In this document: positions 24,609 through 37,300 of the stretch, one piece after another
Layout: each line of letters opens with the position of its first letter
Position numbering within the stretch: the first letter of the stretch is position 1
NCBI RefSeq assembly: GCF_014200495.1
Contig: NZ_JACHBY010000003.1
Coordinates: 828,079-892,078 of the forward strand
Length of the DNA: 64,000 nucleotides
Direction of reading: 5' to 3'
Source: Mucilaginibacter geliditolerans
GTDB lineage: Bacteria > Bacteroidota > Bacteroidia > Sphingobacteriales > Sphingobacteriaceae
The notes under the pieces: generated by a model
The model's input: the letters and a program-made list of their open reading frames with translations, nothing else
What the model was told of the DNA's origin: nothing
Databases searched by the model: none
Made by a program: the position numbers and the translations under genes

Positions 24609-24955
24609 CTAATATCGTTTGAAGCGTTAACGTAATACTCCGGTTTTATGGCAATTTCCGTTAGTTGTTGCTGGTGCTTTAGTAAAAGGCCTTTCCACCA
24701 AAAACAATACCCGCGAGGAAAAACAACCTCGCCAATATGTTCTTTCCTTGAAAGATCTTCCAGCGCCAATAGTTTATACATCACTTTGCGGGAGTGGTCA
24801 ACAACCACATGCGATTTTTTTGAATAACCCAGCATCTGGTTTATTTCCCTGTTTGATTTTCCCGATAATATAAATTCAAAGATCTCGATATGATGAGTTG
24901 ATAGCCCCCGCGACTTTAACAACGGCCTGTTCATTGATATAACTTCCTGTTTCAT
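24605..24955 (-). CDS. LuxR-type helix-turn-helix protein
   Basis: A 116-residue DNA-binding protein. A LuxR/GerE-like HTH covers about 17-66: GLSTHHIEIFEFILSGKSNR followed by EINQMLGYSKKSHVVVDHSR, with the usual LS..E..I..L..G.SN.EI..L pattern. There is no receiver or sensor domain. The C-terminal 50 residues are of unknown fold, ending in a polar tail. It is the last gene of the adhesin/PorP/PorE-like run (31 bases after the small membrane protein), so it may regulate that operon or its targets. The stop codon overlaps the convergent MpaB-family stop (a TTAA palindrome). Confidence 0.75.
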   Translation of the reverse strand: MKQEVISMNRPLLKSRGLSTHHIEIFEFILSGKSNREINQMLGYSKKSHVVVDHSRKVMYKLLALEDLSRKEHIGEVVFPRGYCFWWKGLLLKHQQQLTEIAIKPEYYVNASNDIS

Positions 24956-24986
24956 GCTGCACTCGTTTTATCTGTCTGTGTAAAAA

Positions 24987-25214
24987 TTAAATATGTATTA
25001 GGTTGGTCATGCTTATTAAAATACAAATAGCTACAATGCTTATGGTTATGTTAACCGTACCGATCAGCACCCGGTCAACCTGCTGATCCTGCAACCGGTA
25101 ACCGATCCGTTGTGTGAGGTTAAACAGTATAAAAACACCATACACCCCCAAACCAATAGCTATTAAGAAAATGACGACAAACATCATTCCCTGTGAATTA
25201 TTAAAATAGCCCAT
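24987..25214 (-). CDS. Small two-helix membrane protein
   Basis: A 75-residue membrane protein with two segments, about 11-33 (MFVVIFLIAIGLGVYGVFIL) and 49-70 (IGTVNITISIVAICILISM), separated by a basic hydrophilic loop (QRIGYRLQDQQVDR). No family recognised. It lies between the PorE-like protein (33 bases upstream) and the HTH gene, and is probably part of the same transcript. Confidence 0.65.
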   Translation of the reverse strand: MGYFNNSQGMMFVVIFLIAIGLGVYGVFILFNLTQRIGYRLQDQQVDRVLIGTVNITISIVAICILISMTNLIHI

Positions 25215-25247
25215 AAATTTCTCCCTTGTTATGATCCTTATTATTGT

Positions 25248-27206
25248 TTATTCTGCTTTTAACACTGTAAATTCTGTTCTCCTGTTTAGCTGGCGCCCTT
25301 CAGGATTGTCCTTGCCATCAGGCAGCGAGTTAGGCGCAATCGGCCTGGTTTTGCCATATCCTTTGGCAAATATCCGGGTGTCGCTCACACCTTTTGATAT
25401 CATATAATCAACGCATGCCTGCGCCCTGGCCTGTGAAAGCTTCATGTTATAGGCATCGCTGCCGATGGAGTCGGTATGCGCGCTCAACTCGATCTTTATC
25501 TTAGGGTTGTCTATCATTATTTTAACTATACCATCCAATATCACCTTTGATTCAGGGCGAAGCGTCGCTTTGTTAAAATCATACAGGACATTCTTTATCA
25601 CAATAGGTTTGTTTATTATAAAAGCCTGCAGGCATATATCCGGACTGAGCAGTGTATCGTTCCTCATCTCGCCCTGGCTTGGTACCGGCAGCGATTTGGT
25701 GAAATAACCTTTCTTCTTCAGTATTAAATTATAGGGGCGCTTAGTGGTTACATTAAAGGTGTATTTTGCATCATTGCCTACCACTTCTTGCTTTATTGTA
25801 TCTTTAGATAGCGAATCAACAAAGCTTACTTTAACACCTGCTAGTGGTGTATGCGTATCGCAATCAGTTACTATGCCTGTAAGCACATATTTTTTATCGA
25901 ACACCTCAAACAGATCAAGGCAGCAATCTGATGCACGATCAGAGCTGAGATAGAACTTTTTACCGTCCTTATCATCTGGGAAATAATAGAGGTCATCCTT
26001 AGCGGAGTTCATGGGATACCCCATATTTTTTGGTGTGGACCACTGCCCAACACTTTCATAACTTACAAAAAAGTCAAATCCACCTAAACCAACAAAGCCT
26101 TTCGAACTGTAAACAAGTTTTTTGTCGGATGAGTCATAATAAGGCGCCTGTTCATCAAGCGGTGTATTAATAGTGCTGCCTAAATTAACCGAGTTGCTTG
26201 GATTACCGCTTGCATCCAGGTCGCTAACCCATATATCATCCCCACCCTGTCCGCCGGGTTTATTTGATGCGAAGAAAAGGCGCTTTCCATCAGCGGTAAC
26301 AAAAGGCTGCAATGAGTTAAAGCCCTCCACATTTACGTTGGTGTTGAGCTTTACAGGAGTGCCCCATTCGTTATTTGCCCGGGTACTTAAATAAATGCCG
26401 TGTATGATTTTGCTGCCTTCCTTATACCAGCGGGTAAGGTACATGCGTTTACCGGTTGGGTCGATGGATGGGGTGCCGTACTCTACTTCCTTCTTGTTAT
26501 CACTATTATTAAAACTGATCATTTCAGGGTTGCTGCTGCTATCCTTTACCGCATACACCCTGTTCAGGTGTTTTTTATCGTCTTTAATAATTCTTGATGA
26601 AGTGATCCACCGGCTGCCATTGTTAATGATGAGCGAATAATCCGAACCATCGGAATTAATGGTTCCCTTCATCTTCACTACATCAATTAATGCCGGATAT
26701 TGATACTGCTCTTTAGCAAAGCGGCAATTGGCTAGTTCCTTATCAGCAATAGCTATGTAGTTGCCGGTGCCATTGTAGTCGGTTTTAAATTGTTCCAGCT
26801 GTTTTATGGCCTCATCAAAATGCTGATTGGCACGCAGGCATATACCATACCATAGTCTATCCAGCGGATATTTTGCCGCATTACCGCCGTCAATAACCTT
26901 AAAATACCAGCCCTCGGCCTCAAGGTAGTTTTCATACAGGCGATATGATTCTGCCAACTGATAACTGATGTATGCGCGATCAAAGCTTTTGGCGCTCTTA
27001 GGCGATTTTCCGTTCGAGCGGAAAGGCACTTCAGGTTGAGGAACCAGATTTAAGCCGCTGGCCACTTTTTTATAATAAAAGGCCGCTTCGTAATAATCCT
27101 TATTATTAAATGCTTTATCGGCCAATGCCTTATCGTTCTCATTAAACTGAGCAAAGGCAGTGGTGATAAAAAAGGATATGAAAATGGTAAATAATATTTT
27201 TTTCAT
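25248..27206 (-). CDS. PorE-like OmpA-family protein with TPR, propeller and regulatory domains
   Basis: A 652-residue exported protein whose domain order (TPR-like helices about 20-160, a beta-propeller of PD40 type about 215-420, a carboxypeptidase-regulatory-like domain about 440-520, OmpA C-terminal domain about 535-652) matches PorE of the type IX secretion system. Seen directly are YEAAFYYKKVASGLN (TPR), LFFASNKPGGQGGDDIWVSD (propeller), GIVTDCDTHTPLAGVKVSFV and the peptidoglycan-binding block ELSAHTDSIGSDAYNMKLSQ with NRRTEF near the end. PorE anchors the PorP-type component to peptidoglycan, so adjacency to PorP/SprF and a type B cargo is expected. Signal peptide ends TAFAQ. Confidence 0.87.
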   Translation of the reverse strand: MKKILFTIFISFFITTAFAQFNENDKALADKAFNNKDYYEAAFYYKKVASGLNLVPQPEVPFRSNGKSPKSAKSFDRAYISYQLAESYRLYENYLEAEGWYFKVIDGGNAAKYPLDRLWYGICLRANQHFDEAIKQLEQFKTDYNGTGNYIAIADKELANCRFAKEQYQYPALIDVVKMKGTINSDGSDYSLIINNGSRWITSSRIIKDDKKHLNRVYAVKDSSSNPEMISFNNSDNKKEVEYGTPSIDPTGKRMYLTRWYKEGSKIIHGIYLSTRANNEWGTPVKLNTNVNVEGFNSLQPFVTADGKRLFFASNKPGGQGGDDIWVSDLDASGNPSNSVNLGSTINTPLDEQAPYYDSSDKKLVYSSKGFVGLGGFDFFVSYESVGQWSTPKNMGYPMNSAKDDLYYFPDDKDGKKFYLSSDRASDCCLDLFEVFDKKYVLTGIVTDCDTHTPLAGVKVSFVDSLSKDTIKQEVVGNDAKYTFNVTTKRPYNLILKKKGYFTKSLPVPSQGEMRNDTLLSPDICLQAFIINKPIVIKNVLYDFNKATLRPESKVILDGIVKIMIDNPKIKIELSAHTDSIGSDAYNMKLSQARAQACVDYMISKGVSDTRIFAKGYGKTRPIAPNSLPDGKDNPEGRQLNRRTEFTVLKAE

Positions 27207-27272
27207 GGGTGCGAAGGTTAGTGCGTTAACAGGTAAGGCTTGTTGTACTGCATATGGTTGATTTTATATGAT

Positions 27273-28271
27273 CTAAAGCCTTGGACAAATCGGTTCAGGT
27301 CCCTGAATGCGTTTATGGAACACATAACTTATTGATAATTCAAACCCGCCCTGCCCGCTGGTAGCCGAACTTAATTGTGATGTATTAAAATCATAGCTTG
27401 CACCTACAATGTAGTTGTCGAAATGATAGCCCACATTGGCAATTGCCGCATCATTAAAGCGGTACATTACCCCCATTATCAACCCGTTATCGCTCGGTAA
27501 TTTAATTTCAGAGTAGAGGCCCAGATCCTTTTCCTGTGCTGCCTGCTGTTTTATGTATATCGCATGCGGTATAAGGTCGAGATCCTCATTTATAGTAAGG
27601 CGTATACCACCATGTACAGTGTAACGCATGGGCAGCTTACTATTGATCCCCTCAACTGCAAAAGGATCTTTTGGCTGGGTGAGGTGGCCTACGCTGACCC
27701 CCAGAAATGGATTGGCCACATCTGTAGGGTTACCATCATAATAAAATATACCTGCGCCTGCATCAAAAATTGTGGCATTAGTGCTCGAGAAGTTTTCAAA
27801 ATTGGGCAGGTTAGGGTCAAAGCCACTGCCTGGGTTAAATTGATCGCCCAGTTGTAATTTACTGGCATCAAAACTCCTATTTATTAAACCTGCCTGTACG
27901 CCAAAGTGCAATTGCTGGTTACCATCATCAGATATTGCTATGCCATACCCAAAAGTACCATAAGCTGCCAGGTAATTATACCCCACGCTACCGGCAGACT
28001 GGTCAAGTATATTTATACCCAGTCCCACTTTATCCGTTGGGCGAAAATCAGCAGATATAGCTGCTGTTTGATATGAATTGGGTATAGTGGCGTATTGATC
28101 CTTAAAGTTGGCATTTACACGTGCCTCACCGTTCATCACACCGGTTAAAGCCGGGTTTAACCACAGCGGATACGCATAATATTGCGAGAAATGCGGATCT
28201 ATCTGTGCTTTTAGCTGGCCAACCATTATTAGCTGTAAAAGTGCCGCCATTGTTATTATTATTTTTTTCAT
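27273..28271 (-). CDS. PorP/SprF-family type IX secretion membrane protein
   Basis: A 332-residue outer-membrane beta-barrel of the PorP/SprF family. The signal peptide ends QLKAQ, and the family start IDPHFSQYYAYPLWLNPALT is present, with DQYATIPNSYQTAAISADFR next. GLGINILDQSAGSVGYNYLA and later barrel strands follow. SprF-type proteins bind type B C-terminal domains and are needed for surface attachment of the linked adhesin. The giant adhesin is directly upstream (72-base gap) and the PorE-like gene downstream (66 bases), which makes this the dedicated partner of that cargo. Confidence 0.93.
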   Translation of the reverse strand: MKKIIITMAALLQLIMVGQLKAQIDPHFSQYYAYPLWLNPALTGVMNGEARVNANFKDQYATIPNSYQTAAISADFRPTDKVGLGINILDQSAGSVGYNYLAAYGTFGYGIAISDDGNQQLHFGVQAGLINRSFDASKLQLGDQFNPGSGFDPNLPNFENFSSTNATIFDAGAGIFYYDGNPTDVANPFLGVSVGHLTQPKDPFAVEGINSKLPMRYTVHGGIRLTINEDLDLIPHAIYIKQQAAQEKDLGLYSEIKLPSDNGLIMGVMYRFNDAAIANVGYHFDNYIVGASYDFNTSQLSSATSGQGGFELSISYVFHKRIQGPEPICPRL

Positions 28272-28343
28272 AGTAGTATGTTCTTGTTGGTAAATGCAAT
28301 CATTTAAGGTTTCTTATCAATTTCCGGGAACTGCGATGATTTA

Positions 28344-31300
28344 TCATCGCAGTAGCGTAATTGTCCCTTTCTTTTTAATCTGCTGACCGTCATTCATCAC
28401 TGCTTCCAGGTAATACACATATACACCAACCGGTTGCTTGGTACCTTTATAGGTGCCGTCCCATCCGTTCGATTGGTTTAATGTTGAGTAAATCATTTCG
28501 CCCCATTGATCGTACACATAAAATTTTATGCTCTTTATCGCGGTGCCGTACACATATTCTATATCATTTTTTCCATCACCGTTAGGGGTAAATGCATTCG
28601 GTACAAATATTCCGTTGCCATTAGGGTTAGTTGTTGTACCGGTTATAGCGGCCGAGTTATCACTCAACTGGCATTGCGAGCCACCAACTGCACGAACCAC
28701 AATGGTTATGCTCTGCGCTGGCTGAAGACCTGCTATTGTATGTGTTAAGCCAGCGGTGCCCGAGCTTGGATCGGTAAACGTAACACCGTTATCAATACTA
28801 ACCTGGTATGCTACCGCGCCGGTTACAGCACCCCATGCAAAGGTTAAGCTTGATGGTGTTGACGCGCTTACAGTTACCACCGGTGCCGATAATTGCTGTA
28901 GTATGGTCACAGTTACCGAAGTACGCGTTGCTGAAGCACAGCCGCTGGTGCCATTCATGGCCGCGGCGTAATAGGTTGTACTGGCAGTTAATGCCGGTGT
29001 TGTAAAGCTGGTGCCGGTGGCTATGGCGGTACCGCCTGTTGCTGTGCTATACCAGGCTATCGTTGCACCCGGATCACTAACGGTTGCCGACAGTGTGGTA
29101 GGCGATCCAGGGCATATAGATGTTCCCTGGCTGCTTATTTGCGGTGCCGATGGCGCAGGCTGTACCGTAATATTTACCGCGGTACGTGTTGCTGATGGGC
29201 AGCCGGTGGCATTGGTTGCCTCGGCATAATAAGTGGTGTTGCTTGTTAATACCGGGGTCACAAAATCCTGGCTTGATGATAGCAATGTACCGCCTGTTGC
29301 GCTATTATACCAGTTATAAGTAAAGCCTGTTTGCGGGTTATCAATAGCCAGTGTTACTTGTGTGCCGCTGCAGGTGTTTTGAGCTGTACCACTTGTTATA
29401 AGTGGTGCGCCCGGTGCTGAAACTGCTGTTACCTGTACACTTGCCAGCGATGCGCTGGTACATGTTCCGTTAACCGCTTCAACATAATAAGTGGCATTGG
29501 CTGTTACCGCACCAGTGGTGTAGCTCGGACCAGTAAACAGCAGGTTAGTGCGTGTAGCCGAATCATACCAGTTATAAGTTAAGGCACTTTGCGGGCTCGA
29601 TATTGATAACGTAGCCGTACTGCCCATACAAGCTGATACATTGGCCGATGTTGGTACAGGTGCTGCCGGCGGCTGGGTGGTTGTTATCTGCACCGCTGTA
29701 CGGGTTGTTGACGCGCAACCACCTGTACTGCTTACTGCTTCAACATAGTAAGTAGTTGAAGCCGTTAAGGCCGGCGTAGTATAAACAGGCCCTGTAAATA
29801 TTGCCGTACCACCTGTAGCTGCTGTATACCAGTTAAAGGTAACATTTGCTGTGGTGCTGGTAGCGGTTAAGGTTACCGAGCTGCCAGCGCAGGTTGTTGG
29901 TGATGATGAACCACCTTGTGCGGTAACAGTTGGCGCTGTTGGTAAAGCATTTATATTGATATCAACCTCGGCACGTGTGGCAGATGTACAGCCTGTACCG
30001 TTGGCAGCCTCAGCAAAATAACTTGTATTTGCGGTAAGTGCAGGGGTGGTAAAGCTGGTGCCAGTGGCTACCGGTGTGCCGCCTGTGGCTGCTGTGTACC
30101 AGTTATAGGTTAAGCCTGCAATCGGGTTTGATATAGTTAAAGTAACCGTTGAGCCTGTGCATGATTGTACAGTACTGCCATTGGCTATAGTAGGAGCCCC
30201 TGGTGCTGTAATAGCCGTTACCTGAACCTGTGCCAGTGACGGACTTGTACAAGTGCCATTCAACGCCTCAACATAATAAGTTGCATTGGCAGTTATGGCA
30301 GCAGTTGTATAGCTTGCCCCGATAAACAACAGGTTGGTTTTCGCAGCCGAATCATACCAGTTATAGGTTATGCCTGTTTGCGGATTGGCTACTGCTAAAG
30401 TAGCTGTACTACCTATACAAGCCGATACTGTAGCTGATACCGGCACCGGTGTTGCCGGTGGTTGGGTAACGCTGATCTGCACCGCAGTTCGTGAAGCTGA
30501 TGCGCAACCGCCTACTGTGCTCACTGCATCCACATAATAAGTAGTTGCAGCGGTTATGGCCGGGGTGGTATAAACCGCACCGGTAAATATTGGTGTGCCA
30601 CCTGTTGCTGCAGTATACCAGTTAAACGTAACATTAGCTGTGGTGCTTGTTGCGGTTAAGGTTACGCTGCTACCCGCGCAGGTTGTTGGTGTTGATGAGC
30701 CACCCTGTGCAGTAACCGTTGGCGGGGTTGGCAAGGCATTTATATTGATATCAACTTCGGTGCGTGATGGCGATGAGCAGGCTGAACTGTTAGCTGCTTC
30801 AACAAAGTAACTGGTATTGGCAGTAAGCGACGGTGTGGTAAAGCTGATGCCTGTTGCCAGGGCAGTGCCACCAGTTGCAGTCGAGAACCAGCTGTAAGTA
30901 TAGCCCGCAGCCGGGTTAGATATGGTTAAGGTGACCGTTGATCCTGTACATGATTGCACCGTGCCGCCATTAGCTACAACCGGGGCAACCGGCGCAGCTT
31001 GTATGGTTACCTGCGCTTGTGCCAGGTTATTACTACTGCAACCCGCACTGTTTGATGCCGATACATAGAAATCGGTAGCGGTAGTGATCGGACCGGTTAC
31101 ATAGGTAGCGCCTGTAAATAACAGGTTGGTTTTAGTAGCTGAATCGTACCAGTTATAAGTTACACCTGCTTGTGGCGAGCTTATTTGTAAGGTTGCCGGA
31201 TTGCCCGCGCAAACAGCCACGCTATTACTTACCAATACCGGATCGTTTGGCAAGGCATTTATGTTAATGGTTACCGCCGTGCGTGTTGATGGGTTACAAT

Positions 31301-34300
31301 TACCTGCAGTAACGGCATCAACATAATACGTAGTTGCAGCGGATAATGCCGGGGTATTAAATTGTGTACCGGTGAACAATAATGTACCACCCGTTGCCGC
31401 ATCATACCAATTATAAACATCATTTGTTTGTGGGTTAGAGATACTAACACTTGCTGATGATCCGGTACAAACAGACAGGCCGCCAGTTGGGATCACTACC
31501 GTTGGAGGTGTTGGCAATGGCTGTACAGTGATATCAGTCTCGGTACGTGTTGGGCTGGTACAGCCGGTGCTGTTAACCGCCTCAACAAAGTACGATACAT
31601 TGCTGGTAAGATTATTTACAGTAAAGGTTGTGCCGGTGAATGCCAGTGTGCCCGCAGTTGCCGCGGTATACCAGTTATAGGTGAGACCAGCAACAGGATT
31701 GGTTACGCTTAAAGTCGCGCTTCCGCCATTACATACGGTGGTTTGTGTAGCACTTAAAGTTGGCGCGGTTACCTGGTTTGTAACTGATATGCTCACCTGT
31801 GTACGCCCGCCTGTATTTATACAACCACTGGCGGTATTCGAGGCCTCTATATAATAAATTGTATTTTGGGTGATAGCAGGCGTAGTATAAGTTATGCCTG
31901 ATGCTACTGCTGTACCACCTGTGGCTGCGGTATAGTATTTATAAGTGACCCCTGTTTGCGGGCTCAATATATTTATAATAGCAGGGCTGCCCAAACATAC
32001 GGTAAGGTTAGCTGCTTGTACGCCAGGTTGTGACGGTGACTGGTTAACATCCACCGTTGCTAATACCCTTGATGGACTGGTACAGCTGCCATTTACCAAC
32101 TGAACATAATAAGTAGCATTGGCAATTGGCGTTACCTGGTAATTTGCACCGGTGAATAGCAGGTTGCCGGCTGTTGCTGCATCGTACCATTGTACAATTG
32201 CAGTGCCTGCATTGGTTACCGATAAAGTAGCGCTGCTGCCTGAGCATACCTGCACTGTACTTTGTGCCAGTACCGGGTTAACAGGCGATGGCGATACATT
32301 CGCGGTAGCTGCAACCCTGTTTGGATTAGGGCATGAGTTTGCAGTACGGCTGCTTTCAACATAATAAGTTGTAGTTGCTGTTAACGCAGGGGTAGTATAG
32401 GTAGTACCTGTAAATAATGCTGTACCGCCTGTAGCTGTACTATACCATTTATAGGTTAAACCAGTACGGGCGTTACTAACCGTAAAGGAAGCTGTACTGC
32501 CTGAACATATATTTTCTGTTGATACGCTTAGTTTAGGTTGTTCCACCTCTTTTGTCGCATACAATATATCGAGCGAGTTAAGGAGTGAAACCAATCCGTT
32601 AGACAGCCTTACTTCAACTGCATCATAAGCAACCTGTGGCGCAAATTCTATGATCGCGTCCTCATTACCTGACAAGATCTGAATTTTTATAAGGCTGCTA
32701 CTCACATTAACACGATCGCCATTGTAAACAGTACCATTACTACTGTATGATGCTACCTGGATATGATCCAGTATGCCAGCAGTAAGTAAGCTGGCAGGTA
32801 CCCTTATCCTTATTTTTACGGTATCACCTTTAATACCGCCATCACCAAATATTAGTTCCTGGCCTGAGTAAGCATTTAATAATGATAATGGCAAGTTCAG
32901 TACGGAAAAGTTGGTCGTATCCTGATCCACTGAAAAATTTGGATTGGTTACTGTACAACCCACGCATAATATGCCGCTATTGCTGGTTGTTTGTGATGAT
33001 GCAAAATCGCACGAAGTGGAGAAAATAGTATTAACGGTGATGTTAACCGCTGTACGCTGCGGACTTGTACAGCCTGTTGCCGCTAATTGCGCCTCAACAT
33101 AATAAGTTGTATTTGATGTTAATGCAGGGGTAGTAAATGAGGCTCCGGTGGCTACTGGTGTACCGCCTGTTGCAGTTGTATACCAGTTAAATGTAGCACC
33201 TGCGGTAGTTGAAGTTGCTGTTAAGGTTGCTGTTTGTCCGGCTGTTACCTGCGCGTTTGATGGGTTTACCGTAACCACTGGCTGTACAGGGGTTGGGTTA
33301 ACATTTACGGCAGCGGCGGCCCTTGTTGGACTAACACAACTTCCCAGCGATGCTTCAACATAATAGGTTGTATTTGCGGTAAGTGCAGGCGTTGTGTATT
33401 GCGCACCTGTAAATACTGGTGTGCCGCCTGTTGCAGCAGTGTACCAGTTAAAGGTAACGCCCGACTGTGTTGAGGTAGCAGTTAATATTTCTGATGAACC
33501 GGAACAGGTTTGTACCGGGGTTTGTGAAACGGTTGGCACCAATGGCGATGTAGCCACGTTTGCGGTAACCAATGTACGGGTTGAACTGCCGCATTGCCCG
33601 CTGCCATTGGCCTCAACATAATAAGTTGCTGATGCGGTAAGCGCAGCAGTTGTATATGGGTTACCTGTAAACACCGGTGTACCACCTGTTGCTGCAGTAT
33701 ACCAGCTAAAGGTTACCCCGGTTACCGCGGTAGCCGTAAAAGTAGCCGGCGAACCTGAGCAAACTGTTTGCGTAGGTACGGCTACGACCGGCGCGGCAGG
33801 TACAGGTGTAATAGTAATTGTTGCCGGAGTACGTACGCTTTGGGTACATCCGTCGGCGGTGCGGCCTGCTTCGGCATAATAAGTTGTTGTAGTGTTTAAA
33901 ACTGGTGTATTAAACGTTGCGCCTGTAAATACTGGTGTACCGCCTGTAGCTGTGGTATACCATTTTACAGTTACATATGATGGTACTGTAGCTGTGAGTG
34001 TTGACTGTGTACCCGCGCAGGCCGTAACACTTGAGGTTGCAATCACCGGCTTGGCAACTTCTTCGGATGCATCATAAATATTTAAGGCAGTAAGTACACT
34101 TGCTACAGAGTTTAGTGTGATCTGAACCCTGTCAAAATCCTTGGTTGCTACAAACGCGTACCTAAAACGGCTGGTGCCATTAAGCAGTGTAATAGTTATA
34201 AGCGATGGGTTTATGGCAAAACCGTCGTTATTAAAAGTGGTGCCATTATAAGTGGAAATACCTATTCCTGAAAGCACACTTACACTTGCCAGTGATCCCG

Positions 34301-37300
34301 GTATACCCAGTTCCATTACTACGGTATCACCCGCATGGCCGGTATTGGCAAAGCGCAGGGTTTGATAAGCCCCGGCACCAAGTAGCCCAACAGGTACATC
34401 TAACTGAGAGAAAGTGTTGCGGTCGTTATCAACAGCGCCGGTAGCATTGTTTATCGAACATAAAACGCATAACCCGTTTGTGCCTGACACCTGGTCGATC
34501 GCGGCGTCGCAAGGTGTAGGACTAACAGCTGATGTGCTAATATTCACCACTCCGCTTGCCCTTGTGGCTGATTTTGTATTGGTCGCAGTTACAACGGCCT
34601 CAGCATAATAGGTGGCCGCTGCAAATAACGGTGGCGAAGTAAAGGTTGCCCCCGTAAATATGCTGGTACCGCCTGTTGGCGTAGTATACCAGTTAAATAC
34701 CGTACCCGGCGTAGTTGATGAGGCCGTTAAAGTAGCTGTTGTACCCGGAGCTATAGTTTGTGTAGCCGGGGTAACGGTTACATTTGGCACTACAATAGGG
34801 GTAATATTAACCGTAGCCGGTGTACGGCCCGGTGATACGCAACTGCCTAATGACGACTCGGCATAATAGGTTGTTGGCGTAGTTAAAGCAGGAGTTGTAA
34901 AGGTTGTGCCTGTATATAAGGCTGTACCACCGGTTGCTGTGCTATACCATTTTACGGTTACATTATTGGCAACGGTAGCGGTAAAGGTTGCTGTTTGTCC
35001 GCTGATGATGGTAGTAGTTGATGGCGTAACCACAGGGGCTACCGGTGGATTATCAACCAAAACCGAAACAGGGTAACGCACCGGGCTAACGCAGGTACCG
35101 CGGGTATAAGCTATATAATAAGTTGTGTTTGCATTTAATGCCGGTGTTGTATAGCTGGTACCGGTATAAGCAACCGTTCCACCGGTTGGTGTAGTATACC
35201 ATTGGAAAGTTCCGTTAGTAGGCGATGTGATATTCAGCACCGCTGTACTACCCTTACAAATTTCTGTATTCGGATTACTAAACACAGGTTTAGGGTACTG
35301 CTGCAATGCATAATAGATCTGCAATGTGGTTAAAGCTGTTAATGCACCTGAGTTTAACCTGACGGTGGCGCTGGTATAGGCGGCAGGTGCCGGTACATAA
35401 ATAGCATATTTAGTACCGCCGCTTAACAGGCTCACTTTTATCAGCGCATTGTTAAGTGCATAGCTTGCAACCTGCGTAGCGCCATTGTATAAAATAACCT
35501 GGAAATTACCCAGCACGCTTGCACTAAGCAGGTTTGCGGTGCTGCCAACTACAATTTTAATGGTATCGCCGGCAAAACCCGGTTGCTGGAAGGTGAGGTT
35601 TTGCTCGCCATAAGCACCTAAAAGGCCTGCTAACACTGTAATTGTTGATGCTGTTGTAGTATCCGCATCTGTTGCCAGCGCAGGGTTAATCACACCGCAA
35701 CCTATACATATACCATTTATATCATTAGTTTGCGCATTGGCAAATGAGCATGGCGTATTGGTGTTGATAGTTACATTAATGGTTATAGCTGTACGGTCAG
35801 CCGACTGACAACCGGTAGCATTAACCGCGGTTACATAATAGGTAGTATTTGTAAATAGCGCGGGGGTGGTATAGGTTGTCCCGGTAAAAATTGGGGTAGC
35901 CGCTGTGGCTGAGCTATACCAGTTGTAAGTATTTCCTGTTTGTGTATTAGTTACCTGAATGGTAGCTGTTTGTCCGGCGCTTATAGTTAAATTATTAGCG
36001 GCCAGTGTTGGGTCGGCAGGTTTTGGCGCTACGGTTATAATTGATGCAGTACGCGCGCTGCTTGGGCAGCCGGTAACATTAACGGCTTCAGCATAATAAG
36101 TAACGCTGGCATTTAATGCTGCTGTGGTAAAGTTTACGCCTGTAAATACCGGTGTGCCGCCTGTTGCGGTAGTGTACCAGTTATAGGTATCCCCGGTTAC
36201 CGGGCTGGCTATGGATAGTACGGCTACATCACCGGCACAAATAGTTTGGTTTGGCGCGGTAAGGGTTGGCGCCGCCGGCAGCGGACTGATAGTCGCGGTT
36301 ACCTGCGTGCGGCCAGGGCTTACACAAGTACCGCCAGCTACTGCCTCGGCATAATAACTTGTGGTTTGAGTTAAGGCACCGGTTGTAAAAGTATTGCCCG
36401 TAGCTACAGGTGTACCACCGGTTGCAGTGGTATACCAGTTAACAGTTACCCCCGTTACAGCGCTTGCGGTAAAAGTTGCCGCTGAACCCGGACAAACAGT
36501 AACTGCATTAGTGGTTATAACCGGGTTGGCCGGTATAGCATTAACAGTTACCGTAACCTTTGTTCGTTCGGATTGATCGGTACAGCCACTGCGCATTGCC
36601 GCAACATAATAGGTGGTGGTGGCAGTTAGTGCCGGTGTTGTAAAGCTGCTGCCCGTAAATAATGGGGTGGTTGCAGTGGCCGATGCATACCATAAAAAGG
36701 TAGTATTAGGCACAGCGGTAGCAGTTAAGGTAGCTGTACTACCATTACATATTGATGCATTATTGGTTACGGTGTTATTAAACTTGATAACAGGTCGAGG
36801 TATCAGCTTTTGAGCTTCATATAAATTTAAGGTTGATAAAACATTTACCAGGCCGCCCAAAGTAACCTGTACCCGATCAAAAACATTGATTGGCGCATAG
36901 GTAACAATAACCTGAGGACTGGCGGCGCCAGCATTTAGTATTTGTACTGATAAAAGCGATGAATTTAAAAGATAAGACTCGGCAGTACCGTTGGTTCCAT
37001 TATAGGTTGATACCGTAATATCCGTCAAAACACCGGCTTGTAATAGCGCGCCGGGTACGGATAAGGTAAGCCGTATAGAATCCCCTTTTACTGATGGGGC
37101 TTCATATATAATAGTTTGTTGTGCATAGGCACCTACTGCTCCAACCGCGGTGCTTAAAGTTGATGCGGTGGTTAAGTTGCCGTCAATAGCGTTCTGCGGG
37201 TTTGCTACGCCGCCTACATTGACGCCCAGGTTAAGCAAGCCTGCCGATATACCGTGCAACTCATCAATAGGAGAGTTACAGGCGCCGGGCGCGGTGCCGT

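Noticed and set aside
28890..31250. Regular repeats that could suggest a CRISPR array or satellite
   Set aside because: The repeats are in frame, encode Ig-like domains and are hundreds of bases long, with no uniform short repeat or spacer.
28506..36813. Many short open frames opposite the adhesin gene
   Set aside because: They mirror the repeated Ig-coding units in a fixed antisense frame and repeat with the same period, which is explained by the repeats.
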